Shown one piece after another: positions 63,393 through 64,000 of a stretch of DNA of 64,000 nt. The stretch lies in the NCBI RefSeq assembly GCF_947496775.1, contig NZ_CANMDU010000005.1, positions 62,001 through 126,000 on the forward strand, written 5' to 3'. The translations under genes were made by a program, and so were the position numbers. Under the pieces are notes generated by a model. It was given only the letters and a program-made list of their open reading frames with translations, was not told the DNA's origin and searched no databases. This DNA is from an uncultured Maribacter sp. (GTDB taxonomy: Bacteria > Bacteroidota > Bacteroidia > Flavobacteriales > Flavobacteriaceae). Position 1 is the stretch's first letter. Every line of letters begins with the position of its first letter.

Positions 63393-64000
63393 ATGAAGAC
63401 CATAATACAAATTGTACTTTGGATTGCGTGTATCGGATTAGGATATGCTATATATCAATCAGTTAACGGGCCAATCGAATTTAAAAAAGTAAAACAAGAG
63501 CGTTTTGCTAAAGTTGTTTCTAAGTTAAAAGACATTAAAAATTCGCAAGAAGCTTACAAAACAGTTACTGGAAAATACGCAAATGACTTTAAAGGTCTTA
63601 TTGATTTTGTAGAAAGAGGAAAATACACCATAACGCAACAAAGAGATTCTTCTTTCATGGAAATGGATGAAGCTTATGGTATTGAAGTATTAAAAGAAGT
63701 AAAAATTATAGACACTTTAGGTTTTGTTTCTGTTAAAGATTCTTTATTTAAAAAAGATGATCGCTACAAAACAATGATGAATGTTCCTGGAGCTCCAAAT
63801 GGTGAGAAATTTACCATGAAATCTTCAATTATAGAAAAAAGCGGTTATAAGGCTCCTGTTTTTGAAGCAAAAGTGGAGAAAAGCGTAGTTTTATTTGATC
63901 AACCAAAAACGCTTTTAGAACGTGAAAATTCCCATGCAAGTGTTGAAGAAGTTAATGGTAGCACTATAAAGGTTGGCTCTTTAGATGAAGTTAGTACAAG
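63393..64000 (+). CDS. Membrane-anchored conserved protein of unknown function (3' end beyond window)
   Basis: Open from the ATG at 63393 to the window edge (202 codons seen). An N-terminal signal-anchor (MKTIIQIVLWIACIGLGYAIY) precedes a charged helix with KVVSKLKDIKNSQEAYKTVTG, then a periplasmic-looking alpha/beta region (KDSLFKKDDRYKTMMNVPG). I recall relatives in flavobacterial genomes annotated only as hypothetical. Divergent from the RecD-like gene with its own clear promoter. Confidence 0.75.
   Translation, partial: MKTIIQIVLWIACIGLGYAIYQSVNGPIEFKKVKQERFAKVVSKLKDIKNSQEAYKTVTGKYANDFKGLIDFVERGKYTITQQRDSSFMEMDEAYGIEVLKEVKIIDTLGFVSVKDSLFKKDDRYKTMMNVPGAPNGEKFTMKSSIIEKSGYKAPVFEAKVEKSVVLFDQPKTLLERENSHASVEEVNGSTIKVGSLDEVST

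Noticed and set aside
1-64000. CRISPR arrays, rRNA genes and insertion-sequence transposases.
   Set aside because: I saw no regularly spaced repeats, no rRNA signatures and no transposase-like frame on either strand.

Overview
The window is AT-rich DNA from a Bacteroidota genome, very probably a (marine) member of the Flavobacteriaceae. The grounds are the protein families (DUF5712 and BfmA/BtgA mobilisation proteins, an IntDOT-like integrase, DUF2911, DUF6660, HYC_CC_PP, a CzcA-TolC fusion) and promoter-like elements of the Bacteroidota type, TTTG about 17-19 bases before TAnnTTTG.

Left half, 1 to about 35,910: part of an integrative or mobilisable genomic island. Its left end lies outside the window and its right end abuts tRNA-Pro. 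From left to right it holds a mobilisation block (coupling protein, relaxase-like protein, accessory protein, candidate oriT), a RadC-like protein and SSB, a KAP-type P-loop NTPase (possible defence cargo), a P1B metal ATPase with an ICMT-like methyltransferase, an operon of di-heme protein, Rieske protein and porin, a zinc/cobalt/cadmium-type efflux operon (DUF6660, CzcA-TolC fusion, CzcB, Fur-family regulator), and a large copper/silver operon (CusA, CusC, DUF3347, haem-binding protein, CopA, DUF2911, PepSY, CusB) headed by HYC_CC_PP. The IntDOT-like integrase is at the right end. A small sulfate-activation and sulfotransfer insert (cysC, a cysD relic, a sulfotransferase) sits between an intact cusB and a decayed second cusB. 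cysC is the only plus-strand gene in the first 38 kb.

Right half, 35,913 to 64,000: ordinary chromosome. It holds tRNA-Pro and tRNA-Ser, a PgpH-like HD phosphohydrolase, thiolase, a TPR protein with gyrA, clpC, nnr, the thrABC operon followed by gcvT, glutaminase, an epimerase-like gene, pterin dehydratase and yebC, then a minus-strand group with an acyltransferase, KdnB, a HAD hydrolase, KdsB, DUF4126 and a RecD-like helicase. A partial unknown gene closes the window.

The most interesting signals are these. (1) A 27-codon Thr/Ile-rich leader peptide lies between a good promoter and thrA, which points to threonine attenuation. (2) A 16-base palindrome, CGCTTTCGCGAAAGCG, is embedded in coding sequences of the copper operon in different reading phases. 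(3) A perfect 36-base palindrome lies upstream of the di-heme operon. (4) Related 15-base sites at matching positions lie in front of two metal-efflux operons, one of which encodes a Fur-family regulator. (5) A duplicated and decayed cusB flanks the sulfation insert. (6) A long hairpin lies directly before copA. (7) The island carries an uncharacterised KAP NTPase.
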